Origin: Aegilops tauschii subsp. strangulata
Taxonomy: Eukaryota > Streptophyta > Magnoliopsida > Poales > Poaceae
Assembly: GCF_002575655.3 (NCBI RefSeq)
Contig: NC_053041.3
Coordinates: 374,897,054-374,961,053, forward strand
Length of the DNA stretch: 64,000 bases
Reading direction: 5' to 3'
This document shows positions 52,362 to 63,643 of this stretch, one piece after another. Made by a program: the position numbers and the translations under genes. Within the stretch, counting starts at the first letter, position 1, and every line of letters starts with the position of its first letter. The notes beneath the pieces were generated by a model that worked only from the letters and a program-made list of their open reading frames with translations, was not told the origin of the DNA and searched no databases.

Positions 52362-55044
52362 TGTCGGTGAGCACGACACCTACAGGACCACGTGGATCCC
52401 TTCTACAGTTTGGCAGGGAAGAGGCATGGTGCAAAGAGCGGATCTAACGGTCAATACGACAGATTTTTACCCAGGTTTGGGCCGCTGAGAAGCGTAAAAC
52501 CCTAGTCCTGCTTGAGTGTATATCTTGTGTTCTTGAGCTTCGGCTCGCCGCTATGCATGCAAGCTGGGCCGAGAGGTTCAAAAGTCCGAACCCCCCTCCA
52601 GTACACGGTGGGCCTCCTTTGATATGTTCAAGGGGCTGCCACAGCGGCACATGAGGTGTAAAGTAGCTACTGTGCCTATGTTTATCACCAGCGTCTTAGG
52701 AAAAAACACATTAAATGCGTTACTTCCGTGTCCCTCAACTTTATCGGGGATGGGAGTAGAACTCGTCCCGTCCGTCGCTGCCCCGCTCCGTCTTGACACG
52801 CGTCCATGCTGGCGAGGCATGCAGTGCCAAGTTGGCTGGCCAGCTGCCGCGCTGGAGAGGTGGCAGGATCTTCACGAAGATCTGCATGCTACCACGCAGG
52901 CGCTTCCTAGGCTGGCAGGCCGGCCACTACGCTGGAGTGGTGACGGGGTGGCGGAGTCTTGCCGCGGTCTTATCGACGTCCCCGGCAAGGATCTTGCCGA
53001 GGCCTCGCAGACGTCTCCAGCAAGGATCTTGCTAGGTACCTCGTCTTCTAGCCTTCACAAAGATCTGCACGCCTCTACACGTGCCCCCTGGGTCTTGGCC
53101 TTAACATTGTCGATGGTGTCAGAGCTCTCAATCACAAGGGTGGTGCTCTTGTTAGTGCCATGCAAGCTGCCCCGGCGCGGATCTTGATGGGGTGGCGCAA
53201 ACTATCCCGACAAGGATCTTGCCGGGGGTGGCGTAAGCTGTCCCGGCAAGATCCAGCTCATCCTCTGCTCTCTGGATTGCCCACCTCTCTTCGCCTTCTA
53301 TCTCGTTTTTGTCCTCGATCGCGTTCTTCATGCCACACTGCGCGTGGGGCTATGATACATCTCCAACGTATCTATAATTTATGAAGTATTCATGCTATTA
53401 TATTATCCATCTTGGATGTTTAATGGGCTTTATTATACACTTTTATATTATTTTTTGGACTAACCTATTGACCCAGAGCCCAGTGCCAGTTTCTGTTTTT
53501 TCCCTTGTTTCAGTGTTTCGCAGAAAAGGAATATCAAACGGAGTCCAAACGGAATGAAACCTTCGGGAAAGTTATTTTTGGGACGGAAGCAATCCAGAAG
53601 ACTTGGAGTGTACGTAAGGGAAGCAACAAGGAAGGCACGAGGCAGGGGGTGCGCCCACCCCCTGGGCGCGCCCTCCACCCTCGTGGGCCCCTCGTGGCTC
53701 CCCTTACCGACTTATTTCACCTATATATCTCCATATACCCTAAAACCAACGGGGAACAAAATAGATCGTGAGTTCCGCCGCCGCAAGCCTCTGTAGCCAC
53801 CAAAAACCAATCGGGACCATGTTCCGGCACCCTGCCGGAGGGGGAATGCCTCACCGGTGGCGATCTTCATCATCCCGGCGCTCTCCATGATGAGGAGGGA
53901 GTAGTTTACCCTCGGGGCTGAGGGTATGTACCAGTAGCTATGTGTTTGATCTCTCTCTCGTGTTCTTGAGGTGGCACGATCTTGATGTATCGCGAGCTTT
54001 GCTATTATAGTTGGATCTTATGATGTTTCTCCCCCTCTACTTTCTTGTAATGGATTGAGTTTTCCCTTTGAATTTATCTTATGGGATTGAGTCTTTAAGG
54101 ATTTGCGAACACTTGATGTATGTCTTGCATGTGCGTATCTGTGGTGACAATGGGATATCACGTGATTCACTTGATGTATGTTTTGGTGTTCAACTTGTGG
54201 GTTCCGCCCATGAACCTATGCATAGGTGTTGGCACACGTTTTCGTCTTGACTCTCCGGTAGAAACTTTGGGGCACTATTTGAAGTTCTATGTGTTGGTTG
54301 AATAGATGAATCTGAGATTGTGTGATGCATACCGTATAATCATACCCACGGATACTTGAGGTGACATTGGAGTATCTAGGTGACATTAGGGTTTTGGTTG
54401 ATATGTGTCTTAAGGTGTTATTCTAGTACGAACTCTTGAATAGATCGATCAGAAAGGATAACTTTGAGGTGGTTTCGTACCCTACCATAATCTCTTCGTT
54501 TGTTCTCCGCTATTAGTGATTTTGGAGTGACTCTTTGTTGCATGTTGAGGGATAGTTATATGATCCAATTATGTTATTATTGTTGAGAGAACTTGCACTA
54601 TTGAAATTATGAACCCTAGGCCTTGTTTCCTATCATTGCAATACCGTTTATGCTCACTTTTATCATTAGTTACCTTGCTGTTTTTATAATTTCATATTAC
54701 AAAAACCTATATCTACCATCCATATTGCACTTGTATCCCCATCTCTTCACCGAACTAGTGCACCTATACAAGTTACCATTGTATTGGGTGTCTTGGGGAC
54801 ACAAGAGACTCTTTGTTATTTGGCTGCAGGGTTGTTTGAGAGAGACCATCTTCAACCTACGCCTCCCACGGATTGATAAACCTTAGGTCATCCACTTGAG
54901 GGAAATTTTCCACTGTCCTATAAACCACTACACTTGGAGGCCCAACAACGTCTACAAGAAGAAGGTTGTGTAGTACACATCAAGCTACGACTGCCCGTGC
55001 ACAAGTATGGGGTACTAAAGGGCCCAAACTTTAGTACACCGATA
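52362..55044 (-). repeat. R6 3' LTR, about 1048 bp without S2
   Basis: In sense it starts TATCGGTGTACTAAAG and ends GAGCAC... closing CACCGACA; TATCGGTG/CACCGACA are inverted repeats apart from one base. The U5 GTTTTACGCTTCTCAGCGG corresponds to R1 GTTTTACGCCTCGCGGTGG. The LTR is split by S2 plus its 5-bp duplication. GCCGGGA/TCCCGGCAAG motifs lie near 53215 as in R1. Confidence 0.75.
53348..54987 (+). mobile_element. S2: solo LTR with 5-bp target duplication
   Basis: LTR 53353-54982 (1630 bp), TGATACATCTCCAACGTATC to GTAGTACACATCA, flanked by GGCTA (53348-53352) and AGCTA (54983-54987), one transition apart. Same family as S1, opposite orientation. GGGCGCGCC at 53664-53672 and TATATAT near 53724. 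Confidence 0.88.
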
Positions 55045-55058
55045 GGAGCCCCCGGGCC
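55045..55058 (-). promoter_or_regulatory. R6 polypurine tract
   Basis: In sense GGCCCGGGGGCTCC, next to the LTR start, identical to R1. Confidence 0.55.
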
Positions 55059-55278
55059 TAGGCCACGCACGAGCGCAGAGCGTCATCGGGCCAGGCCCAA
55101 ACAGTGCGCGGGCACGCGTGGCAGGGTATAACGGTTATAATTTCCTCGTCAGCTGCGCTTCCCCATGATCTGTATTGAGCGCGCGGCATGGGGGTCGTGC
55201 GTGGAATGGTTGCAGCACGCCTGTGCCTGCGCCAATGCCTTCACATCAAACAGTAAAGAGGCAGCCCCGCGCCTTCCC

Positions 55279-55287
55279 TATAAAAAG
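55279..55287 (+). promoter_or_regulatory. TATA box of R6 antisense gene
   Basis: TATAAAAAG in CTTCCCTATAAAAAGAGG, 170 bp before the ORF start at 55449 and pointing away from the LTR. CT-rich leader follows (TCTCCTTCTTCTTCC near 55350). Confidence 0.6.
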
Positions 55288-55448
55288 AGGAATCCGCAGG
55301 GGTGCTGCTCATTTACCCCTTTCGCCCATTCCAATCTAGGAAACAGCCGTCTCCTTCTTCTTCCTCGAGCCCAATCTAGAGCCTCCTCCTCCGCCCATCG
55401 CCGGTGCGCCCTCACTACTTTCGGTCCCCCCGCCCTCCATTGGCTGCT

Positions 55449-55912
55449 ATGGCGCCCAAAAACAAGGGCAAGGGAGCGCTCAAGGTGAGAGAGGGGGAAG
55501 AGGTGCCAGAGGGCGAGCTGGTGACTATGCAGAGGGAGCACGTCGTCTTTCCACCTGGGCTCGACACCCGCGCGCTCAAGGATCGGTACCAGTTCATGCG
55601 GGGGAGGGAGACGACGGGGCATCCCGCCACCCGCGTCATCCCTGGCCCCAATGGCGCGCCAGGTCCAGATAGATTCCCCTTTTTTGTTGATTATCTCTAC
55701 TGCGGGCTCTGCCCCCCATTCTCGGATTTCTTCATCGACATCATGTATACCTTCGGCTTCCATCTTTTGGATTTCACACCGGACGCCGTGGCGTGTATGG
55801 CCATCTCGCCCACCTTTGTGAGAATTTCGCCGGCGTGGTCCCCAACACGACGCTCTTCTGCCACTATTTCATCCCCCGCATCTAGCCAGGAGGGGCGCTA
55901 TCCGGCTGTGTC
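55449..55912 (+). pseudogene. antisense ORF in R6, PF04195-like protein
   Basis: ATG 55449 (MAPKNKGKGALKVREGEE). The core FVDYLYCGLCPPFSDFF then IMYTFGFHLLDFTPDAVACM matches the so-called putative gypsy-type transposon domain (PF04195, Transposase_28) found in many grass proteins. A 1-bp deletion near 55803 shifts the frame; the continuation reads LAHLCENFAGVVPNTTLF and meets TAG near 55892. The R7 insertion at 55913 ends it. The gene runs antisense to R6, from beside the 3' LTR inward. Extra antisense ORFs in this place are known from Tat elements such as Grande. Role unknown. Confidence 0.65.
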
Positions 55913-57320
55913 TGATAACCCACAAGTATGGATCGCAACAGTTTTTGAGGGTAGAGTATTCAACACAAATTTATAGATTCGACACAAGGGGAGCCAAAGA
56001 ATATTTGAAGGTATTAGCAGCTAAGTTGTCAATTCAACCACACCTGGAGATTAATTATCTGCAGCAAAGTGATCAGTAGCAAAGTAGTTTGATAGTTTTG
56101 ATAGTAGTGACAGCAGCAACAGTAACGGTAACAGTGATAGCAGTATTTTTGTAGCAAGTGTAACAGTGATGATAGCAATAGTAACTTAGCAGAAACAATA
56201 TAAGATAAATTCGTAGGCATTGGATCAGTGACTTGTTGGATGATATTCAGCATGTGACAGTTATAACCTAGGGCGATACAACACTAGCTTCAGTTCATAT
56301 ATATAATGTAGGCATGTATTCCGTAAATAGTCATACATGCTTTATTAAAAGAACTTGCATGACATCTTTTGTCCTACCCTCCCGTGGCAGCGGGGTCCAT
56401 ATTGGAAATAAGGGATACTAAGGCCTCCTTTTAATAGAGAACCGGAACAAAGCATTAACACATAGTGAATACATGAACTCCTCAAACTACGGTCATCACC
56501 GAGAGTGGGCCCGGTTGTTGTCACTCCGGGGTTGTCGGGTCATAACCGTAGTAGGTGACTATAACTTGCAAGATCGGATCTAAAACATGGATATAATGAT
56601 GAATTCATAAACGGTTCAGATCTGAGTTCATGGCACCCGAGCCCAAAGTGACAAGCATTAAGCATAGCAAAGTCATAGCAGCATCAATCTAGGAACATAG
56701 TGGATACTAGGGATCAAGCCCTAACAAAACTAACTCGATTACATGATGAATCTCATCCAACTCGTCACCAACTAGCGAGCCTACGAAGGAATTACTCATT
56801 CCCGGTGGGGAGCATCATGGAATTGGCGATGGAGATCTGTTGGTGATGACGAAGAACGAAGATCCCCCTCTCCGGAGCCCCAAACGGACTCCAGATCTGC
56901 CCTCCCGAGGAAGAACAGGGCTTGGCCGCGGCTTCGTCTCGTGGATCGCGATAATTCTTTCTCCCTGGTTTTTTCTGGAAATATGTGATTTTATAGTATC
57001 AGGGGGTCGTCAACGGGGCCACCAGGTGGGTACAACCCACCTAGGCGTGCTGGGAGAGGGGGCGTGCCCTGGTGGGTGGTGCCCAACCTGGGGACCTTCT
57101 CTGGTGGGTCTTGCCTCTAGAAATTCTTATTATTGATATAAAAAATCCTGGCAAAGTTTCATTCCATTCCGAGAACTTTTATTTCTGCACAAAAACAACA
57201 CCATGGTATTTCTGCTGAAAGCAGCGTCAGTCCGGGGTTAGTTTCATTCAAATCATGCAAATTAGAGTCCAAAACAAGAGGAAAAGCGTGAGAAAAAGTA
57301 GATACGTTGGAGACGTATCA
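55913..57320 (-). repeat. R7 3' LTR (family Y), 1408 bp
   Basis: In sense it starts TGATACGTCTCCAACGTATC and ends ACTTGTGGGTTATCA. Same family as the R3 3' LTR. The expected GGGCGCGCC is decayed to GGGCGTGCC (about 57060-57068), a CpG transition. Confidence 0.85.
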
Positions 57321-57334
57321 ACTACCCCAAGCTT
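57321..57334 (-). promoter_or_regulatory. R7 3' polypurine tract
   Basis: In sense AAGCTTGGGGTAGT, abutting the LTR. Confidence 0.7.
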
Positions 57335-59348
57335 AAACCTTTGGTTGTCCTCAAGCAATTCAGTTGATAAACTGATAGTGAGAGAGAAAAACTTTTATGA
57401 ACTCTTTTGCTCTTGTTTGCATAAATAGGCTTAAACAGCACCTAGGTTTTCAGCCAATCATTATAACTAACCATGTCGACAATAACTCTTGAAGATTATA
57501 ATGACTCATATCAATGACATAATCAGCTAGCGAGCAATAATAAGATATCTCAAACAGCAACACGTTGTCAAAACAACCATGATATGATATGACAATAGTG
57601 GTGTCCCACTAGCCCTTACTGAGACCGCAAAACATAATTGCAGAGCACCTCCAAAGTTCAAGCAGCGACTAAACATTGTAATTCATGGTAGAAAAGATCC
57701 AGTCATGATGCACCCAACATTAGCTACACACAATGCATAAATCATGACAGATGTGCTCTACTCAGTTTCTGGCACTTGTTTTTAGAAGGTGATGACACAA
57801 CATAAAAGTACATAGAAAGTCCCTTCGCAGAGGGAAGCATGGATTTGCAGAGGTGCCAGAGCTCAGTTTTTAAAACAGAGATAAATGATATTTTGAGACA
57901 TGCACCCTTCTTATTCACTTCACGACCATCAGTTATCAACATCTTCCATGCTAAGCACGCTTGGCGGTTCCCAAGCGATAAAAGTAAAGGGTTTGACTCC
58001 ATTGGGAGTTTTTGTTTGATTATTTCAGAGATGAACTCTTTTTCATGTTTGCAGTTTGGGACTGGGCATCCCTATTACCGCCCATTTTCTCGTGCGATGG
58101 CGAGTGAATAAACACTCGGCCTGAGAATAACCCGCTTAGCATTGAAGATATCGACCACCTCCTGTCGTTCCATGAACGATCTAGGCACACAAAAAGGATA
58201 AATTTTTAGAAGTTTTTAGAGGTGGCACATGCAAATTTACTTAGGACGGCAGGGTAATACCGCATATAGGTAGGTATGGTGGACTCATCTGGAATAAATT
58301 TGGGTTCAAGGTTTTTTGATGTACAAGCAGAGTTCCCACTTAGTACAGGCGAAGGCTAGCAATTTAGATTGAGAAGCGGCCAGCTAGAGAGCAACAACGA
58401 TCATAACCATGCATTATGCATAAGTAACATTGGACACTAGCATGAGTATGATATGAACACCATGAACATAAATATCATAGAGGCTATGTTGGTTTTGATT
58501 CAACTACGTGCAAGAACATGTGCCAAGTCAAGCCACTCGAACATTCAGAGGAGGATACCATATCATCATACTACATCACAATCATTTTAACGCTATGTTG
58601 ATATCCAAGATAAATCATTATCAACTCCCATCTACTTATGCATGGCATGAGAAACTATAATCTCTAATTGTCATTGCAAACATGTTTAATTATAATGGGC
58701 TGAAGCCTGGATACTAGGTTAAACATATTTACACAAACAGAACAAGTTGAGTTCATACCAGTTTCTCTTTGCCAAGGCTAGTTCATCGAATATCGTCATT
58801 ATTGCCTTTCACTTGCACGATCGAATGATATGAAAATAATAATGTGCAAGAGTGCTGTGGACTAAGCTGGAATCTGCAAATATTTTATTCAACAGGAGAA
58901 GACAAGGTAAAATGGGCTCTTTATTAGTTCAACTGTTATTCATATGAGAGCCACTCAACATTTTCATCGTGGTCTTCTCCTCGGTACAACCCGAATAGAA
59001 AGCAAAGAAATTCAGAGAAACACACTGAAATATTTTCGGAGTTTTTGGTTTTCTTCAACAAGCAAATAAAAGAAAAAATGAGAAAAACTATTTACACGGG
59101 AAAGCTCCCAACAAGCAAAAAAAAGAACAAGGAAATCTTTTTGGATTTTCTTTTTAGTACTACTACTAAGCATGCATAGAAAGTAAATTACTACAACTAA
59201 TTTTTTTTGTTTTTTTCTAAAGATTTTCAAACACACAAGAAGAAAGCAAGAAAATAAATCTAAGCATGGATGATACAATGAAAAAGTGTGAACACCGATA
59301 AATTGAATGATATGTGAACATGAATGTAATGTCGGTGAGAAACACGTA
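57335..59348 (-). other. R7 2-kb non-coding tail
   Basis: Collinear with the R3 tail over most of its length. No ORF; contains the same CTTCCCTCTGCGAAGGG block as R3 and R5 (57820-57840). Confidence 0.7.
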
Positions 59349-59361
59349 CTCGCCCAAGCTT
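59349..59361 (-). promoter_or_regulatory. R7 internal polypurine-like tract
   Basis: In sense AAGCTTGGGCGAG, about 35 bp after the ORF stop; one base different from the R3 and R5 copies. Confidence 0.5.
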
Positions 59362-59391
59362 AGGCTTTTGGCCTAACTTGGTAGTCGATCA

Positions 59392-60225
59392 GTAGCCTGG
59401 AGGGTAGTAGGGATCCTGAGTAGCGTGAGCGTTCCAGTAGATGATGATGTCTGCAGGCATTATCCTATATCCGCCCCTGGCAACAGAATCAAACAAAGCA
59501 GGTGCAGGAAAGGGGATAACATCACGAGTTGTAGTGCTATAAACCAGGTTATAAGGAATGGCAATGTCAGGACGATCATGTGCAAGAAAGTCATGGTGAT
59601 CCATGGCAGCTCGGTCTAGGTAAACCTTGGTCAGAAGGTAATCATGATCCATCGCCCTCGAGTGCACGACGTAAAACAGCAAGGTCTGGTGAACTAAGTG
59701 CACCCACCTTCTCTCTAGCAAGCAAGCATTTGGTAATAAAAAGTGCAAAGTAACGAACAGCAGGAAAATGCAAGCCAGCGGCAGTGATGGCCGACACTCT
59801 TCTCTCATCACCCATTGTCAAAGTGCGACAAAAGGCCTCAAACTCGGTCGGCCTAAGCTCAGCCAAGATCCCATCAGACGGGATCATGCATATGTTACAA
59901 AATTCAATAAGTGGTATCTGATGGTTTTCAGCATATAAGTCAAAGCTCACTTTAGGCGGATTATTTCTAGGCAGGAAAGTAAAACTTTGAACAAAGATGT
60001 TTGTGAGGATTTGGTGTTGGTCACACTCATCTGCGATGAAGTCCGTGAGGCAGGCATTAGCGATGTATTGCATGAACTCCTCATGGATTCCGGCCTCTTG
60101 CAGGAACGGTGTACGCGGCCATTCGCACGGTCGTACCTCCGCCAACCTCCGAGGGCGGAGATCACTGTCAGAAGACTCCCCAATAACACCCTTGAAGTTC
60201 TTTTTGAGCCAAACTTCCTGAAGAT
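59392..60225 (-). pseudogene. R7 second ORF, Athila ORF1-like
   Basis: Not an enzyme. Reading leftward from about 60225: EYLQEVWLKKNFKGVIGE, EVRPCEWPRTPFLQEAGI, FADECDQH-type FIADECDQHQILTNIFVQS, PPKVSFDLYAENHQIPL, FEAFCRTLTMGDERRVS, FPAVRYFALFITKCLLAREK, LSSPDLAVLRRAL. The last blocks resemble the ATHILA ORF-1 family (PF03078) and its R/H-rich ending. A frameshift near 59655 leads to the last part (DHHDFLAHDRPDIAIPY, RGGYRIMPADIIIYWNAHA) ending DPYYPPGY. The start codon is unclear; a splice acceptor or internal promoter upstream could serve it. Confidence 0.55.
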
Positions 60226-60700
60226 ATTCATGTCTGCGTACAATTTTTCCAAGCAACAATCCCCCGAAACAGTTTCAGAAACGGAGCTTCGAGCAAAGAG
60301 ATCGAAATCCGCGGGTTTGAGCTCAAGAACACGCGAGAGAGAAAGAGCAATGGGGATTTTTTTCTGCAGGTGAGTGATGATGTAGGATGAAGAGGTAAGT
60401 GAGGGGCCCCACATGGGGACCACAACCCACCAGGGCGCGCCTGGGGTCCTGGCGCACCTAGGTGGGTTGTGCCCACCTAGTGCACCTCCCTCTGGTATTA
60501 TTTGCACCAATAATTCATAAATATTCAGAAAAAAATCATATAAAATTTTCAGGGCATTCTGAGAACTTTTATTTTTGGGTCATTTTTTTATTGCACGGAA
60601 AATTCAGAAAATAGACAAAACATGGCATTTTATTTCATTTAACTACTAAAAACAGAAAACAAAGAGTAAGGACAGAAGGTAGTGCTTACTAAATTCATCA
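60226..60700 (-). promoter_or_regulatory. LTR-derived segment inside R7
   Basis: GAGAACTTTTATTT, then GCAC and ACATGG(C/T)ATTT (60560-60635) align with the R7 U3 (57168-57212). The CCACCAGGGCGCGCC and CACCTAGGTGGG block (60427-60470) mirrors 57020-57110, and the leader after it resembles the Y LTR leader. So a U3-to-leader copy lies directly upstream of the second ORF and could act as an internal promoter. Confidence 0.55.
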
Positions 60701-60804
60701 ACTTCATACCGCTCAAAAATGATTTGTTAATAATGTTGATCAGGTCTTATTAACAACCACTTTCAATTAGCATGAAACCGAAGAACTTTCATAAATCACT
60801 AAGT

Positions 60805-61640
60805 TACCTCAATGGGGATATGAATTTCCCCAACAATAAGCATTTCATATTTCTTTTTGATAGTAGGTAGAGGTATTTGAAAACTTCCAATAGTGATTGT
60901 CGAAGATTTTTCAATAACATTAATACCATTCACATGGAATTGTTTCTTCGGAAAGTGCACCGTATGCTCATTACCATTGATATGAAAAGTGACCTAGCTC
61001 TTATTGCAATCAATAACAGCCCCTGCATTATTCAAGATGTGTCTACAAAGGATAATCGACATGTTGTCGTCCTCGGGCATCTCAAGTATAAGAAAGTCAG
61101 TCAAAATAGTAACATTAGCAACAACAACGGGCACATCCTCACAAATACCGATAGGTATGGCAGTTGACTTGTCAACCATTTGCAAAGATATTTCAGTAGG
61201 TGTGAGTTTATTCAAATCAAGTCTTTTATATAAAGAAAAAGGCATAGCACTAACACCAGCTCCTAAATCAGACAAAGCAGTTTTCACATAATTCTTTTTG
61301 ATAGAGCAAGGTATAGTTGGTATACCCGGATCTCCAAATTTTTTAGGTACTCCATCTTTGAAAGTATAATTAGCAAGCATAGTGGAGATTTCAGCTTCCG
61401 GTATTTTTCTCTTATTTGTGATGATGTCTTTCATATACTTTGCATAAGGAGGCATTTTCAAGATATCAGTCAAGCGAGTACGCAAAAAGACTGGCCTCAG
61501 CGTTTCAGCAATGCGTTCAAATTCTTCATCATCTCTCTTTTTAGTTAAATTGGGTGGAAAAGGCATAGGTTTTTGGACCCACGATTCTCTTTCTTTACCA
61601 TGTTTTCTAGCAACAATGGCTCCTTTATCATATCTTTTAT
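60805..61640 (-). pseudogene. R7 aspartic protease region
   Basis: Retropepsin that would process gag. ILKMPPYAKYMKDIITNKRK and FGDPGIPTIPCSI lead to the active-site motif SDLGAGVSAMPFSLYKRL, with catalytic Asp near 61268. IGICEDVPVVV and FLILEMPEDDNMSIILCRH follow, then AGAVIDCNKS. A frameshift near 60995 separates KVTFHINGNEHTVHF and the end near 60808 (IPIEVT). In Athila elements RT would follow here; instead the LTR-like segment begins. Confidence 0.75.
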
Positions 61641-61674
61641 TTTTGGGTTGTGGGTTGTCAAGATCAATAGGTGG

Positions 61675-63565
61675 TTATATCTCAACATCATTATATGCTT
61701 CTTTATCATTATTTGGTTGAGTGTCTTCATGAACCTCATCATTATCTTTTTCATTATCACTAGGTGAGTGTTCATTACCAGACTGAGTTTCAGCATCAGA
61801 GATAGAAGTTTCATTTTCATTATCAGGAGGTTTTTCTATTTCAGGTTCACTAGAAGTGTGCAAAGTCCTATCATTTTTCTTTTTATTTCTAGATGGACTA
61901 GGTGCACTAGTGTTATTTCTTTGTGAGTCTTGTTCTATTCTTATTGGGTGTCCCTCAGGATAAAGTGGTTCCTGAGTCATTTTACCTCCTCTAGTTGCAA
62001 CTCTAACAGCAAAGTCATGCATGTTATGATTCATTTCATCAAGCAATTCTATTTGGGATTTAGCAACTTGTTCTAATTGAGTTTGAACCATAGAAGCATG
62101 TTTTAACATCATTTGGTATTCTAAATAACAAGTCACTCAAGCGAGCAATCATATCAGAATTATATTTCAATTGTTTCATAACATTTGCATTGAAGTGATC
62201 TTGTTTTCTAATATAGTTTTGAAACTCATAAAGGCATTGACTAGGATGCATATTGTGAGGATTATCATTTTCATTGAACTTCATAAGAGAATTTACCTCT
62301 ACCACCTTAGGCAGTGGTGGTGTATTAAGCCCATGTATTTCTTCAATAGGAGGTAAATTTTTAACATCCTCATCTTTAATACATTTTTCCTTCATAGATT
62401 TCTTTGCCTCTTGCATATCTTCAGGAATGAGATATAATATACCCCTCTTCTTCGTAGTGGGTTTAGCCGGTGATTCAGGAATAGTCCAATCATCATAATT
62501 TTTCAATATGTTATTCAATAATTCCTCAGCTTGAGCAATAGTTCGTTCCCTGAAAACACAACCAGCACAACTATCTAGAAAGTCCCTAGAAGCATCGGTT
62601 AGTCCATTATAGAAGATATCAAGTATTTCATTTTTCTTAAGAGGATGATCAGGCAAAGCATTAAGTAACTGGCAAAGCCTCCCCCAAGCTTGTGGGAGAC
62701 TCTCTTCTTTAGTTTGCACAAAGTTAAATATTTCCTGTAAGGCAATTTGTTTCTTATGAGCAGGAAAATAATTTTCAGAGAAGTAATAAATCATATCCAG
62801 GGGACTACGCACACAACCAGGAGCAAGAGTATTGTACCAAGCTTTAGCATCACCCTTTAATGAGAACGGAAATAATTTGAGAATAAAGTAGTAGCGAGTT
62901 TTCTCATCATGAGTAAAAAGGGTGGCTATATCATTCAACTTAGTAAGACGTGCCACAACAGTGTCAGTTTCATAACCATGGAAAGGATCAGATTCAACCA
63001 AAGTAATTAACTCCGGGTCGACAGAGAATTCATAATCCTTGTCATCAATAAAGATAGGTGAAGTAGCAAACTTAGGATCACATTTAATTCCAGCATTCAG
63101 ATATTTTACTTTATACTTGCATAGTAATTTCTCTAGATCATCTCTATCATTGCAAGCAAGAATATCTCTAGTTGTTTCTTCACTCATAACATAACCTTCC
63201 GGCACCTTAGGCAATTCATATCTAGGAAGGCTAGTTCTAGCAGGTGTTTTAGGAGTTTCAGTTTCAAGCTCATCATCAGATTCAGCAACATCATGTTGTA
63301 TTACTCTAGCAATTTGTTCATCAAGAAATTCACCAAGTGGCACATCATCATTATCAAGCAAGGTACTAGCATCATCATAAGCATTATCCATAGCAGTAGT
63401 AGCATCATCAATAACTTGCGACATATTAGAATTAATAGCATGTGGTGGTGTTGCAAGTTTACTCATAACAGAAGGTGAATCTAAAGCAGAATTGGATGGC
63501 AGTTCCTTACCTCCCCTCGTCTTTGAGGGAAATATCTTAGTCTTTGGATCCTTCCAATTCTTCAT
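61675..63565 (-). pseudogene. R7 gag
   Basis: Capsid protein, start MKNWKDPKTKIFPSKTRGGK at 63565, 78 bp after the 5' LTR. A poorly conserved N-terminus contains an acidic stretch. The gag core (PF03732 type) has FTHDEKTRYYFILKLFPFSL, GDAKAWYNTL, FSENYFPAHKKQIALQEI, EESLPQAWGRLCQLLNALP and LDSCAGCVF. A frameshift near 62130 leads to LKHASMVQTQLEQVAKSQIE (likely helical) and an acidic, Asn-rich tail ending NDVEI at 61675. No CCHC zinc knuckle is seen, usual in Athila gag. Confidence 0.8.
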
Positions 63566-63613
63566 AGTGATAACATGATAATAATCCCAAGTGACTCAAC
63601 AAATATAGCTATG

Positions 63614-63631
63614 CTCCCCGGCAACGGCGCG
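63614..63631 (-). promoter_or_regulatory. R7 primer binding site (tRNA-Asp type)
   Basis: In sense CGCGCCGTTGCCGGGGAG, 12 bp inside the LTR end, as in R3. Confidence 0.75.
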
Positions 63632-63643
63632 AGAAAAAGGTCT

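Larger units (their letters stand above)
52362..55912 (-). mobile_element. R6: Tat-lineage Gypsy element, 3' part
   Basis: Minus orientation: 3' LTR (52362-55044, itself interrupted by S2), polypurine tract, then an antisense gene reading rightward, cut at 55912 by R7. Inserted in R5; left target pentamer AATAG (52357-52361). Pol would lie beyond R7, outside the window. Confidence 0.7.

Noticed and set aside
55404..55976. The PF04195-like ORF as an independent host gene
   Set aside because: It lies between the R6 polypurine tract and an R7 insertion, with the matching antisense TATA also present in R1, so it belongs to the retrotransposon.
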